Of a DNA stretch of 64,000 nt, positions 43,501-54,738 are shown in pieces; the first letter of the stretch is position 1, and each line of letters starts with the position of its first letter. Origin of the DNA: Plenodomus lindquistii (Eukaryota; Ascomycota; Dothideomycetes; Pleosporales; Leptosphaeriaceae); assembly GCA_025504975.1 (NCBI GenBank), contig JANUWI010000004.1, forward strand, positions 1,984,001-2,048,000. The letters are read 5' to 3'. A program made the position numbers and the translations under genes. Under the pieces are notes generated by a model that had not been told where the DNA came from, did not search any database, and worked only from the letters and a program-made list of their open reading frames with translations.

Positions 43501-46500
43501 GATGCTCGCTTTCGGGACGAGCTACCCTTATTCTTGAGTGACGGCAAACTTCAAGATGACGAGATTGAGCAACTACTCCCCATCATCTTGCGGCTTCTCT
43601 ATGGCAAGATAATATCAGGAAAGCGCGGGCTTGAGTCGAAGAGGAAGGCCGTCTTCGTCGGGCTCAAGAACAGATTCGGAGATGATGCCATCCGCCAGTT
43701 TCTGGACATCGCTTTCGGGCCTCTCAGCTGCATATCGATTTTGAAAGACTCTACGCTAGACGAGGACCTTCTGCAGAGGAGTGTTGTGGAGACACGCAAA
43801 CAAGCTGGAATGCTCAACTTGCTAGACGACCTCCTCAGCACGCTTGAAACCACGTTTGCGCCGTTTACATCCGCAGTTGTGGATCCTGTTGTATACTGTG
43901 CCATCAGGGCCTCTCGGGATCTTACAGCGATTGGCATGCATGAAGAAGAAGGGGATCGCGTAATGCAGTCATCATTACTGAAGAATGTTCGTCAGCGCGC
44001 GCTGCAAATTCTGGGTAGGCTCTTCACGAGTAGCCCTGAGTTTAATTGGCGACTATATACCCAAGTCATCGTTAAGGAACTTGTTGAGCCGAGACTTGAG
44101 CAGCTTCCAATCGAGACGGCGCAGTCTGTGTCCGGCATTCTTCGACTTTTCGCAGCATGGTCAAAGTCACCTCTGACAGCTGGTTTTCTAATCCATTACA
44201 ACCGGGATGTCTTGACCAAGATTATCGATTGCTTGGATGTGCCGTCAGCCAAAGACACCGTCAAACAATTTGTTTTGGATGAGATCATTCGAAGCATCAT
44301 CTCTCTTGTCACCGACAAAGACGCCACGTCTACAACAGAGTCAAGAATTCTCAGAAACCGTGTGCAAACCGATATCATCCAGCCCTACTCGAATGCAATA
44401 CTAAGTCGAGTCGGCCATCTCCTACGTCAGAGCCCAAGTAAGGAGGTACTTGAGTCTGCGGTCCAAACTGTCGCAGATTTGGCCCCCTATGTGATAGGCT
44501 CCGAGGAGTCCCGTAGCATGATCGAGATCGCCACGTTCCTCCTCCGCCAACCATCGAAGCGGGTCAATCCACGGACCAAGACGGGTCTACTAAAGATCTT
44601 ACACGAGTTCATTCAGCGCTGCGATCAAGACAGCCTGGACGGGCTGTTCGACACCATTTATGACGCGATCTGCCCCATGTTTGCGTTCGTTCACGACCGG
44701 ATTGCGAGAAACCTTCTCTGCGACATTATTCAAGACCTGGCAGACTCACAAGAAGACCTGCTGTCCATCGCCAAGTTATGTCACGCCCTCAATTCCTTCT
44801 CCAAGGGTCGTCTAGATGAGCCCGATTTCCAACGCCGCTCGTTTGCTTTCGATGAGATCAACGAAAAGAACTACCATTCGTATTCGACCAAGCAATGGAA
44901 ACCGCTTGCCTACAACATGCTGTTCTTCACAAAAGACAACGATGAGCTCAGCATCCGAGTCAACGCATCTCTATCCCTCCGCCGACTGATCGAAAGTTCC
45001 AATAGTGACGAATCTAAGGATTTCATTTCCACTGCAATTCTACCCGGAATCCAGAGCGGCGTGCGAGAGTCATCGGAACTTGTTCGCGTCGAATTCCTGG
45101 TTGTCCTTGAGCATCTAGTCAAAATGCATCCCGAGTGGAGCCCGGTAGCTGATCTTCATATACTCCTTTCTGAAGACGACGAGGCATCTTTTTTCAGCAA
45201 CATTCTGCATATGCAAGGTCATCGTAGACTGAGAGCTTTGCGCCGACTCGCTGCCAACGCTTCCCACTTACGAGGTGTCAATGTCTATCACATCATGGTT
45301 CCGCTACTTGAACACTTTGTGTTTAATAAAGGGGACGATGAAAGCGCTGATAGTCTGCTTGGGGAGACGGTACGAACGCTGACTGCACTGACTGAGGGAC
45401 TAGAGTGGCCACAATTTCGCTCGCTGCTCAAGAGGTATATTGGTTATCTCGCGAGTAAGGAAGACATGCAGAAGTCCCTCATACGACTTATCGCTGGACT
45501 TTTGGACGGACTGAATCGAGCGGGAGGGGCTAAAGGCTATACCATTTCAGAAGCTGCTGAACAAGATACCGAACCTCCTTCACACGAAGCCGACGAACCC
45601 GAACGCATGGATGTCGACAAGCCCTTGTCAACCCTGGCGAAAACGCTTCCACAGCAAGAGAAACTGACAAAAGACCTGATCGACCATTTTCTGCCTGATC
45701 TCACAGACTTCTTGCACAAGAAAGACGAGGCCACTGTCAGTTTGCGAGTGCCAATCGCGGTCGCAGTTGCAAAAGTACTCTTGGTTCTTCCCCCGGTTGA
45801 GATTGAGACGCGCTTACCTGCGGTCCTCTTGGACATATGCTACATTCTCAAGAGTCGTGCGCAGGAGAGTCGAGACATGTCAAGGAGTACCCTCAGTGAC
45901 ATTGCTGTGCTCATGGGTCCAGCCTACCTCGGGTTCATTCTGAAGGCGTTACGCACTGCTCTACAGCGTGGCTACCAGTTGCATGTGCTCTCATTCACAC
46001 TCCATCACATCCTCGTTAAGCTTTCCGATCAGATGAAACCCGGCAACCTCGATTATTGCCTCGCGGACATCGTTGACGTCGTTATGGATGATACTTTTGG
46101 TATCACTGGACAAGAGAAGGACGCCGAAGAGTACATTAGCAAGATGAAGGAGGTGAAAAGCAGCAAGAGCTTCGATTCTATGGATATCGTAGCACGATCG
46201 GCCACCCCATCGCACATTATCAAGCTCGTGCTTCCTATCAAATCCCTCCTCATCGAAAAGCTCAATGCGAGGATGGTGCAAAAGATCGATGAGCTGTTGC
46301 GACGAATCGGGCTAGGGATTTTGCAGAATCCGACCGTGAACAACAGGGACATCCTAGTGTTCTGCTTCGAGCTTATCAAAGAGACCTATGATGCTAGCGC
46401 GACAACTGACAAGAAGATCAAGATCGATCCGAAGAACAAGCGATATCTCATCAACAACAGAGGCGCGGCAAAGTCAGGCGCTCGGCTGTCCACCTCGTCG

Positions 46501-48567
46501 TACTTGTACAAAATGATCCGATTTGGCATGGACATCCTCCGAACTGTGCTACGAAAACACGACGAGCTTCAAACCCCGCAAAACCTTGCTGGCTTCCTTC
46601 CCGTGATTGGTGACGCCATGGTTCAAGGCCAAGAAGAGGTCCAAGTCTCCGCTGTTCGGCTGCTAACGACCATCATCCGAGTCCCAATGACCGAGCTTGA
46701 CTTAAACTGTCCTGTCTATATCGACGAGGCAATGCGCGCGATCAAGGGTGCGTTGTCGTCGAATACAGAACTTGCTCAGGCATCATTGAAACTCGTCTCG
46801 GCAGTTCTGCGCGAGCGACCAAACGTGGAAATTAAGGAGCGTGATATCGGCCATCTTCTCAAGCGTATGCTGCCCGATTTGGATGAACCCGATCGTTCAG
46901 GAGTCACCTTCGGTTTTCTCAAAGCCGTTATGAACCGTCATTTCGACGTTCCCGAAATGTACGAGGCCATGGACAAGGTCGCAGAGATGATGATTACGAA
47001 TCAAACCAAGTCTGCTCGAGACATCGCTCGGAGTCACTACTTCCAGTTCCTCACGTCTTACACACAAAGTGAAAAACGTTTCAAGAAGCAGATGGAGTTC
47101 TTGTTGAAAAACCTGCGATACGAGCATATGGAAGGTCGACAATCTGTGATGGAAGCCCTGGATCTCGTCCTCACAAAAGCGCTACCACGGTTCCCAGAGA
47201 AGGCGCAGTACGATTATCACGGGATGATGTTCCTTCCGTTGATCAGCACCGTAGCGAACGACGATTCTAGCAAATGCCGAGAACTGGCTAGTCTCCTTGT
47301 TAAGAGGCTGTTCCAGCACGCAAGTGAAAGGCGGCTACAAAACTTCGCCACTGACCTTAAGGGCTGGCTGGAACAAGACGAAAACATCGGCTTGAGACGA
47401 CTCAGCATCCAATGTTGGGGCTTTTACTTTGAGGCTGTAGACCATGATGAGGAGCCAAAAGAACTGTCTCAAGTACTAGACCAGGCCGATGCTATCGTCG
47501 ACCTCTGCCTTACGCGACGCGAAGAAGATGACTGGGAGCTTCTCTACTACGCTCTTACCTTACTTTCCAAAATTTGCAAGCAGTATCCCGATACGATGTT
47601 CTCCGCCAGGAAAGACAGTCTGTGGACTGCCATCGAGGCGAGTGCGTCCTATCCGCATATGTGGGTTAAACTCAAGTCCGCGGAACTCCTCGGCACGTAC
47701 TTTTCTCATCTCGGTATCTCCAACAAAGACACAGGTCTAGGAGCGCTGCCTCTGGAAGGGTCTGGTGGACTGCAATTGTCAGAGCAGAGCATGACACAGC
47801 TGTGTAATGCCTTCCTTAGGAATCTACTGAACCCAGATGTGACCGAACAGCTTTGCATGCAGAGTGTCAAGAACATTGCCTTCTTAGCGAGGTGTCTTGC
47901 GGTCAACGGAGCGAAGTGGCAGTGGCAGAAGGCCGACGATGGCGAAGATGCAGAGGACTTGTCTCCGGCGATAGCCAAAGTATCTGTACAAGAGGAAGAT
48001 TCATCGTCAGACGAAGAATCGACGAAGCCTAGAGCAACCAGACCACAGGACGCCGAAACGCCACCCACGGCTATTCATCGTCTTATGATACGACTGTCGG
48101 GGATCGTACGCAAAGACAAGAGCTCTTTGTACGCCAAGATTGCCATTATGAACCTCTTCGATACGATTGCCGCCAAGTTTCCACTTGAGCCACTCGCTTC
48201 CTCGCTCCCGCATTTTGTTTCTACGCTCAACACCCTTGTCGACCCCGCAACAACTATTCCCCGCGCTTTCACACAGGAGACTTCGCTGAACGAGCCAAAC
48301 GAGGCATACAAAGCTTTGATAGACAAGGCTCGTGAGATCTTGGCGTCCCTCCGAAAGCGCATGGGCACACAGGAGTATCTGAAGATCATGAGTGAGGTAC
48401 AAAAGGCCGTGAGAGAGCGCAGAGAGGAACGCAGGAGAAAGCGAAAGGTCGAGGCTGTTGCTGATCCAGAGAAATGGGGCAAGGAGAAGAAACGCAGAAA
48501 CGATGTTAAGAGAGTGAAGCGAAAGGAGAAGGGACAAGAGAGCCGTGGAAAACGGCGTGGTTGGTAG
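40556..48567 (+). CDS. UTP20: UTP20, U3 snoRNP / SSU processome scaffold
   Basis: Exons 40556-41970 and 42021-48567 encode 2,653 aa (yeast 2,493; human 2,785). Utp20 is a huge HEAT-repeat protein of the 90S pre-ribosome, needed for 18S rRNA production in the nucleolus. The N-terminus (about 20-60) is basic (KSKAKQIKQLRAPKKVKGG) and is followed by the family segment HVFKGFSQRIAQLKI. Long alpha-solenoid repeats fill the protein, including the DRIM region at about residues 850-1450. The C-terminus is strongly basic (RREERRRKRKVEAVADPEKWGKEKKRR), matching the family's nucleolar tail. The 50-nt intron (41971-42020, donor GTCAGT) restores FKRFVAQKAHEHG. ATG 40556 was chosen; ATG 40580 (MAAMSRG) is an equal alternative. 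Confidence 0.95.
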
Positions 48568-49483
48568 GGAGCGGGGAAACTTCATGGGATTCGTTGGGCG
48601 TGGCAGGAGTCTAGGATGTGGCAATGTGCATGCATAAGGCGTTGAAGCGTGGTTACTTTTGCCAGTTTTTCAATCAATTTGATACCCTGAGCCCCTTCGT
48701 CGAGTCATTTCTTTTGATACGCTTCGTCGTGCACAGGTTAGGTAACCTCTCATTTCGACCAGATCCTACAGTTACGTAGATCACTTGAGTATCGGACGGG
48801 TTCAGTAGACAGACCATTGACGTGGCTACGAACAAGGTGGATGACAAATCTCGCCATAGGACTTGGGTATGGCTGCCGGCCGTGAATCAGATTCAACATA
48901 GACGGGGCTGCGCTGCGGTTCACCCTTTCCGACGACTTACAACAAAATGCACAAGACCCATGTCAGCGCATGCAACTTTACAGACGTTTACCCGTGGGCC
49001 AGGTGCAGCGAATATGCACGGAAGCAGTTTCCCGCATCACTTTCTGTGGGCTTCTGCCAATCAGGATGAATTTGCACATCTCGCGATCTCGCGACTCTCT
49101 GCGCTAGCTAAATCAAGTTCTATGCTGCGAACACGTGTGCACCTACAGCAGCAACATCGGGAGCACTGCATAATTCTGCCTTAGGTTCACCGCCAGTTGC
49201 TACCGAGAGAACAAAACCAAAGACCAACCTTTACCATGCGGACCCCGTTCCGCGGCATGTCATCATACTGATTGTTCTTTGCGAAGTCCATCTGAAGGTT
49301 GCGACTCATCATGTTCATCTACAAAACACACCACTTTCCTGCGGCTGCCGATGTCTCTCTCAAGTTCTAAGGCATTGACTCTGTTGTTCCTACCTTCTGT
49401 GCTCACAGCACGCAAACCTATATTCGCCTGCTCGTGAGAGTACGCTGCTGCCATCATCTCTCCGTTATCGATGCGATCTCAAC
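48568..49483. other. Intergenic region, UTP20 to Zn2Cys6 gene
   Basis: About 915 bases without a supportable gene. The right part is the probable promoter of the Zn2Cys6 regulator. Confidence 0.45.
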
Positions 49484-51493
49484 ATGGTGGGGGTCCCCAA
49501 AAGCACTGGATGCGTTATCTGTAGAAAGAGAAAAATCAGTGAGCTTTCACGAACCGTCTGTCTTGTGTCATGCGCTGATTTTCCAAGAATGCGGTATGGC
49601 GTTTGTGTCAAATGACAGGCTTTGTTCCAAAGCTAATAGTCTTCAAGATGAGACATGGCCTACATGTGTGAACTGCAGGAAGAACAGCAAGATCTGTCCA
49701 GGCCCTCCCGCCAGACACACATTCAAAGACCTTGGACCGACTTTTAGCACTAGTGCTTCGGTCTTGGATGGTAGGATTTCTGAGCCAGCAGGTAGGGTTG
49801 GTCACAACAAATCTGGAAGATCCCATATTGACAGGCAGATTAGCTTCACGACGTGAGGGGATGACACGATTGAACGAACAATTCGCGGAGAATGGATCTG
49901 CAATGTACAAATTCCGGCTATCTCGTCAAGGTTCCACGCCTCCGAAGCGTTCAAAAATACGATCGAAGTCCAGAGATCATGATCCTCCAGAACCCCGGTT
50001 CTTGAGGCGACCATCCCAGTCTCAACAAGAGCGCCTCGCTCAGGCACTCATTTCGGCGATCAATAACGGCGGAGCTGGACATCGTATGTCTGTATTCGGC
50101 CCCTTCATACATCAGGTCCCTGCAAGGATTGGCCAGAACCCGGCGCTCGATGCGGCCGTGATCGTGCTTCTGAACGTTCACGCTTCGCTGGCATATAGGG
50201 AGGTGGCGCAAGCGATAGTATCTCCAGAACTATACTTGAGGGCAATTATATCTTTACAGACATGCCTGGAGCATCCTCAGCTTGGGTGCTCCCCCAATAC
50301 ACTCTGCGCATCAATATTACTTGGCCTAGTGGAAGTATGTTTCTCGCACGTATAGTTTATACCTACTGACAAGATCATATAGGCCTTTGCTGGCCCACGT
50401 ATTGGGAATCGCTACATCACTCACGTGGGTGGAGCTGGAAGATTAATTGAACTGCATGGGCCAAAGAAGTATTCGGATCCTTTTATGAAGGACATGCTGC
50501 TTTTCAGTAGGGGCGGAATAGTAAGTACCCTCAACGAGCCAAAATCGCAGACAGACCTGCTTCATCAGAAGAATCACAGAGCCAAAATCAAAAACAATAC
50601 TGACTTCTCGATAGATAATCACGTGCATGTATGCAAGGAAGTCTTGTCTCCTTGTCCTTCCAGAGTGGCGAGACATAGCCTTTGACAAGACGGGTCTCAC
50701 CAATGATGAATGCTTACACACCGACGTCATGCAGTCTCTTGCTCAGTTATCACAGATCCTCCACGGCCTGGAGCTGTCAAAAAGATCATTCAAATCCCAA
50801 GCATCTAAACAAAATCACATCCAATGGTCACCTGCTGTCAAAAGTTCGGAGGCATACACCGAATGCGGCGCCTCGAAATACCAGCACCAGCTGCGATTAG
50901 GAGACTTGACCATGCTTGAAAGTTCACAAGCTCCGAGACACAAGCTCATGTTTCATCAATTACAGCGATTCAAGAACTCCCTCTACATCTTAGCAGGTCA
51001 CATGGACGCAAAGCTCGCCGATGGCAGCACTGTCACCGAAGGTCCGTCACGAGAAAGGAACGGCTTTGTTCCTACAAGTTATCACTTCAGAAATCCGCGC
51101 GACATGACAGCGTACAGTTGCTTCTGGTCTACATTCATCATGACGAATCAGCTCATGATGCAATTTCTACCACCAGACGACATGGCCATCTACGGGTTAC
51201 AATTCGAGTGTCGCGCTTTCGCACTCGAAATTTGCAAGACCTGGGACGACACTTTTGCGAACAAGCCGATAGGGGCTTTCCATACGAATCTAAGCTTTAT
51301 TGTAGCATTCGAATACTGTACGTCGGAGGAGCGAGAATGGATACTCAAGTGCCTCAATTCGCTGTTGGACGTTCAAATAGAAGGGGGGTTCCGATGGACC
51401 GAGGAGACGATTCGCACGATGTTAAACAGACTTGCAGGTGACGCCATGGACACTTCGCTCATGCGGGCCAATCCCGCAGACAGGCTGCAATGA
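49484..51493 (+). CDS. Zn2Cys6 transcription factor with a 6-nt microexon
   Basis: Six exons: 49484-49538, 49588-49593, 49648-49791, 49844-50334, 50383-50520 and 50615-51493, encoding 570 aa. The N-terminus is a fungal binuclear zinc cluster with perfect spacing, C10-x2-C13-x6-C20-x6-C27-x2-C30-x6-C37, but only if the microexon AATGCG is included: it supplies Cys20 and parts of Lys19 and Asp21. Both flanking introns (49 and 54 nt) have GT-AG ends and branch sites (CTGAT, CTAAT). The rest resembles the fungal_trans_2-type regulatory region: a basic linker (PPKRSKIRSKSRDHD), then helices (HVGGAGRLIELHGP, FSRGGIIITCMYARKSC). For intron 3 I prefer the acceptor at 49843 (52 nt) over 49834 (43 nt). 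Target genes are unknown. Confidence 0.85.
49588..49593 (+). other. 6-nt microexon of the Zn2Cys6 gene
   Basis: AATGCG sits between CCAAG and GTATGG. Spliced, A|AA TGC G|AT gives Lys19-Cys20-Asp21. Skipping it joins A to AT (Asn) and stays in frame, giving KINETWP in place of KIKCDETWP, which loses one zinc ligand. Confidence 0.8.
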
Positions 51494-52316
51494 AAGTATA
51501 TATGTGGCTTTGTCTCAATCAGCCATGTCTCGTATGCTAACCTTGCAATTCAGAGAGCGTTGAGTAGAGCGTTGAGTCGCCGAGGTGTTCGAATAATCTG
51601 GGGAACCTTGCCAATTCACGAGAAGGCAGCTGACTTGCATGGAGTTATTGTCTGTTTATGGTGCGACTTTTCACCACCAACAGCTAGTCATGCTCACTGC
51701 GTGTGTCTAAGACAATGCCCCACTCCAGGCGCAGTGAAGCCACAGCGGCTAACTATAAGGCCTCCATCTCGTCCAACTTAGAGTACAGGATTAGCCGACC
51801 ATGCATGTGCATGTAAGACTGCGCCTTGCCACGCTCTGTCGCTTAGACTCATGGCGACCTTACTACCAATACCACATGGCGGAGAGTATCCGCGCGCTTG
51901 GTGGAGGAATAATGACCGTGCCACGAGTACGACCAGCAAATCATGATCTCACGCAAGTCATAATTTGTAGGTGAAAACTGCTATAAAATTTACCAAGTCA
52001 AGTTGAGAGATGCATCGTCTTTTTTGAGTCGTAGATCAGCATTAGCCTGAAAGAGTACGATGTGAAGGGGCCGCGCAAAAGTGCGCTTGGGCTGAATCTG
52101 ACAGGTCATAGGCAATCGCGGAAAGTCTTGACACGCTCAAATAGATACCTCTACTTGTTCTTTTGAAATTCACTCGCTGTCATCTCTACATACATCATAA
52201 TCTCATTGCAACAACGTCAAAAACAACCACCGCATGCAGCGCGCGCAACACAACAACCAACCAAAGACAACCGAAAATTCTACAATTTACAATGCGAAAT
52301 ATCAAGTCCCAGCAGC
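51494..52316. other. Intergenic region, Zn2Cys6 gene to cupin gene
   Basis: About 820 bases between convergent stop codons. A direct repeat of AGAGCGTTGAGT occurs twice near 51552-51575. I see no gene. Confidence 0.45.
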
Positions 52317-53063
52317 CTAATTTTTACCATGTTCGATCCCACATTTCCTCTTGCATTCGGCGCTGCCGATAATAGCACCAGTGCCGACCTCAGGGATGCC
52401 CTTGCCAAGATCGACAGTGTTGATACCTGCATTGCCAAATCCGGCTTGAATGATGTCCTGCGGGACAGACCAAAGGCCGGGTAGGATATTAAGCGTACCA
52501 CTGTCATCGCTATTAAGCGCGCTCACAAGAAGGGCGGGTTCGCAATCTGAAGGGCAATCAGCATACTAGTGCAAAAGACGAAAGGGAGGATGGCATATAC
52601 CATTGTTCTGCATAACATGCAGGCTGCCCTGAGGAAAGATGGTCATCCGCATAGGCGTAAGATCGACCTTGTGGGTTTTGACTCCGTTCTCTCCTATCAT
52701 CCAGGATGTTGTATTTCCCGTGATGGCGGTAACGAGGTTCGTTGCCCGAGGATGCAGATGCGGTGGCAGCATGCCACACGGGGCAAGCTTCAAGAGCGCG
52801 ATACTGATACCGAGTCCAGTCACAGCAGGGAAAGTCGCGGCATCGGCTGTGATGACGGCGCCGTTGACACTGTTGTAGTTGGGGTGAGAGTCGAAGTCGT
52901 ACCACCAGCTTCTGTCCTCAGTGAGAAGCGCTTGGCGATCGAAATTGGTAGCTGCCGTCTTCAAGCGCGCGTTGAGGTCTGGGTCGACGGTCCTGGATTT
53001 GCCCTGCGCAGCGTGTATGATAGGCAGGGCGGTAACGAGGAGGAAGATTATTGGGATCATCAT
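52317..53063 (-). CDS. Secreted germin/spherulin-like cupin
   Basis: Exons on the minus strand are 53063-52601 and 52546-52317, encoding 230 aa. Germin- and spherulin-1-like proteins are secreted beta-barrel cupins, some with Mn and oxalate oxidase or superoxide dismutase activity. The signal peptide is MMIPIIFLLVTALPIIHAAQG. The first metal motif reads GMLPPHLHPRATNLVTAITG (His, His and the Glu position replaced by Asn/Thr-like residues), and the second is FPQGSLHVMQNN. The germin Glu appears to be missing from motif 1, so metal binding may differ. The 54-nt intron (52547-52600) restores MQNNDCEPALLVSALNSDDSG. A pair of Cys residues near the C-terminus (ECKRKCG) may form a disulphide. The second ATG of MM is equally possible as the start. 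Confidence 0.82.
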
Positions 53064-54738
53064 GGTTATGCGTGGTCGTGGTTGAGGGGATTCAAAGGTA
53101 GTTGTTCTGGCTAATGTCTTTAGTGACGGTAGTCCAAACCCATATATATTTCCTGAGCACTCGTTGGGTGGCTGTGTAGCACAGATAGCGTAAAGGATAC
53201 GATGCAAGAAAGTGGGGCAGATCTCAGACAAGAGATCGAGTTGGTAATGGAAAGGGAGGCTTTGCTGACTTGGGGGCTGAGCCGGTAAGCAATAAGGCGC
53301 CCTTTCTCTACGGCTGCTTTAGTTTATATATGTTGACGCCAGAAACAAGTTCGGCGTCGAGACGGGGAGAAGGGCTATCCAAGGTGGCTGCTGACCGCCC
53401 CCTTCCTCTTCGTTGTAGGCTTCCAAGCCACTGTTACTCTGCCAGACGGAGGCGCTTCTAGAAAGGCGTCCAGTCATTATGCGTTGTCGATTGTAGGAGG
53501 AACTCCGCCACGTCCGTCTACATTAGCAAGATTTTTACTCTACGGATAGGAAATCAGCAAGACTTAACGCACCTGAGAAGGAAAGCTTGTACAAGGAGCC
53601 GTAAGAGGTAGATGAACATTGAATCATAACCCCATTCCTGATCTGATGTCTGTAAGCTACATAGATACAAAGGTACCTCTCATCGCTTTGCAAACCTGGT
53701 CTGCGGATCTGACCTGGACGATGACACTATGCATCCGACCGGGAGCGGGCCAATGACTGAGGCAGAGCAGTAAGACTGATACTAGTGTCGATCTGTTAGC
53801 GCGATGCCTGTGGTAACGAGAATTGATGAATCTGAAGACTGGTGCGAGCGAGCGTGTAACATTATGTGGTGGTAGGTGCGTGATTGGAAACCTAAATCAC
53901 CTCTTCCATCTTAGCTGTGCATGTGATTGGGAGGCCCGAGTCTTGGTGTGATTACACTGGTGGACCCCAACAATATCAAGGCCATAGTTTTGAACGATGA
54001 GGGTGGGTGTGGTGATTGACCATCGGCCGGAAGTTGGAATTCTTGTGTGCCCGCCACATCTCTAAGCACGAAGGCAGATAGGCGCAATGACGGACGCCTC
54101 ACATCTATACGTCAGGAGCCTTTCCACATGGCTTGTAGTCTGTCCGTCTACGCCACAGTTATACAGTGAGGGGCGAGAATTTCTAGGCTTCACTCGCCGA
54201 GAGCCTGTGACAGACACAATCATATGTTGTCGCACAGGAATTTGCGGACAGTACTTCATACGCCAGGGACTTCACAGCAAAGAAGTGACCACAGCTGCAT
54301 GTGATAGCTGGCAGTGACTGAATGGTCACACTGTAGTCCTGCCACAAAAGTGTAGGACGCCAAGAATCTGCTCGAATTTTGCAGTAAAGGAGCACTGGTT
54401 AGCCTATACCGAACACGTGACTGCATACCTCTTTTGAGAGGCATCCAACTATGTTTCAGATGTTCATTGATACTCGGTCTCGTGTGAACTGCTGTACGAT
54501 CAGTCTGACATTGCCAAAAGGATAGTGCGCTTTCAATGGCCAGAGGTTGAGACACGGAGCTATATGTTGGCGGACTCCTGACGGTTGTAGCCGTGGATTG
54601 GTCACCACGAAAGAAAGGGGCCCTTGACTGCACAGTGTGGCGAAAGGTGTACCATAGCGTTGCATTTGACTGTTGTTGAAAAAAGCCCAAGTCTGGCACT
54701 AATCCAGAAGCGATGACGACCACTTTATGATTGTACAC
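53064..54738. other. Intergenic region upstream of the cupin gene
   Basis: 1.7 kb. The part near 53143-53150 (TATATATT on the minus strand read as AATATATA) is a candidate TATA element 80 nt before the cupin ATG. The rest holds only short overlapping frames (for example 54256-54738, minus), which I do not call. Confidence 0.45.

Noticed and set aside
54256..54738. 160-codon minus-strand frame next to the unknown conserved gene
   Set aside because: It directly continues past the stop of that gene, starts at a non-ATG codon and has no coding signature.
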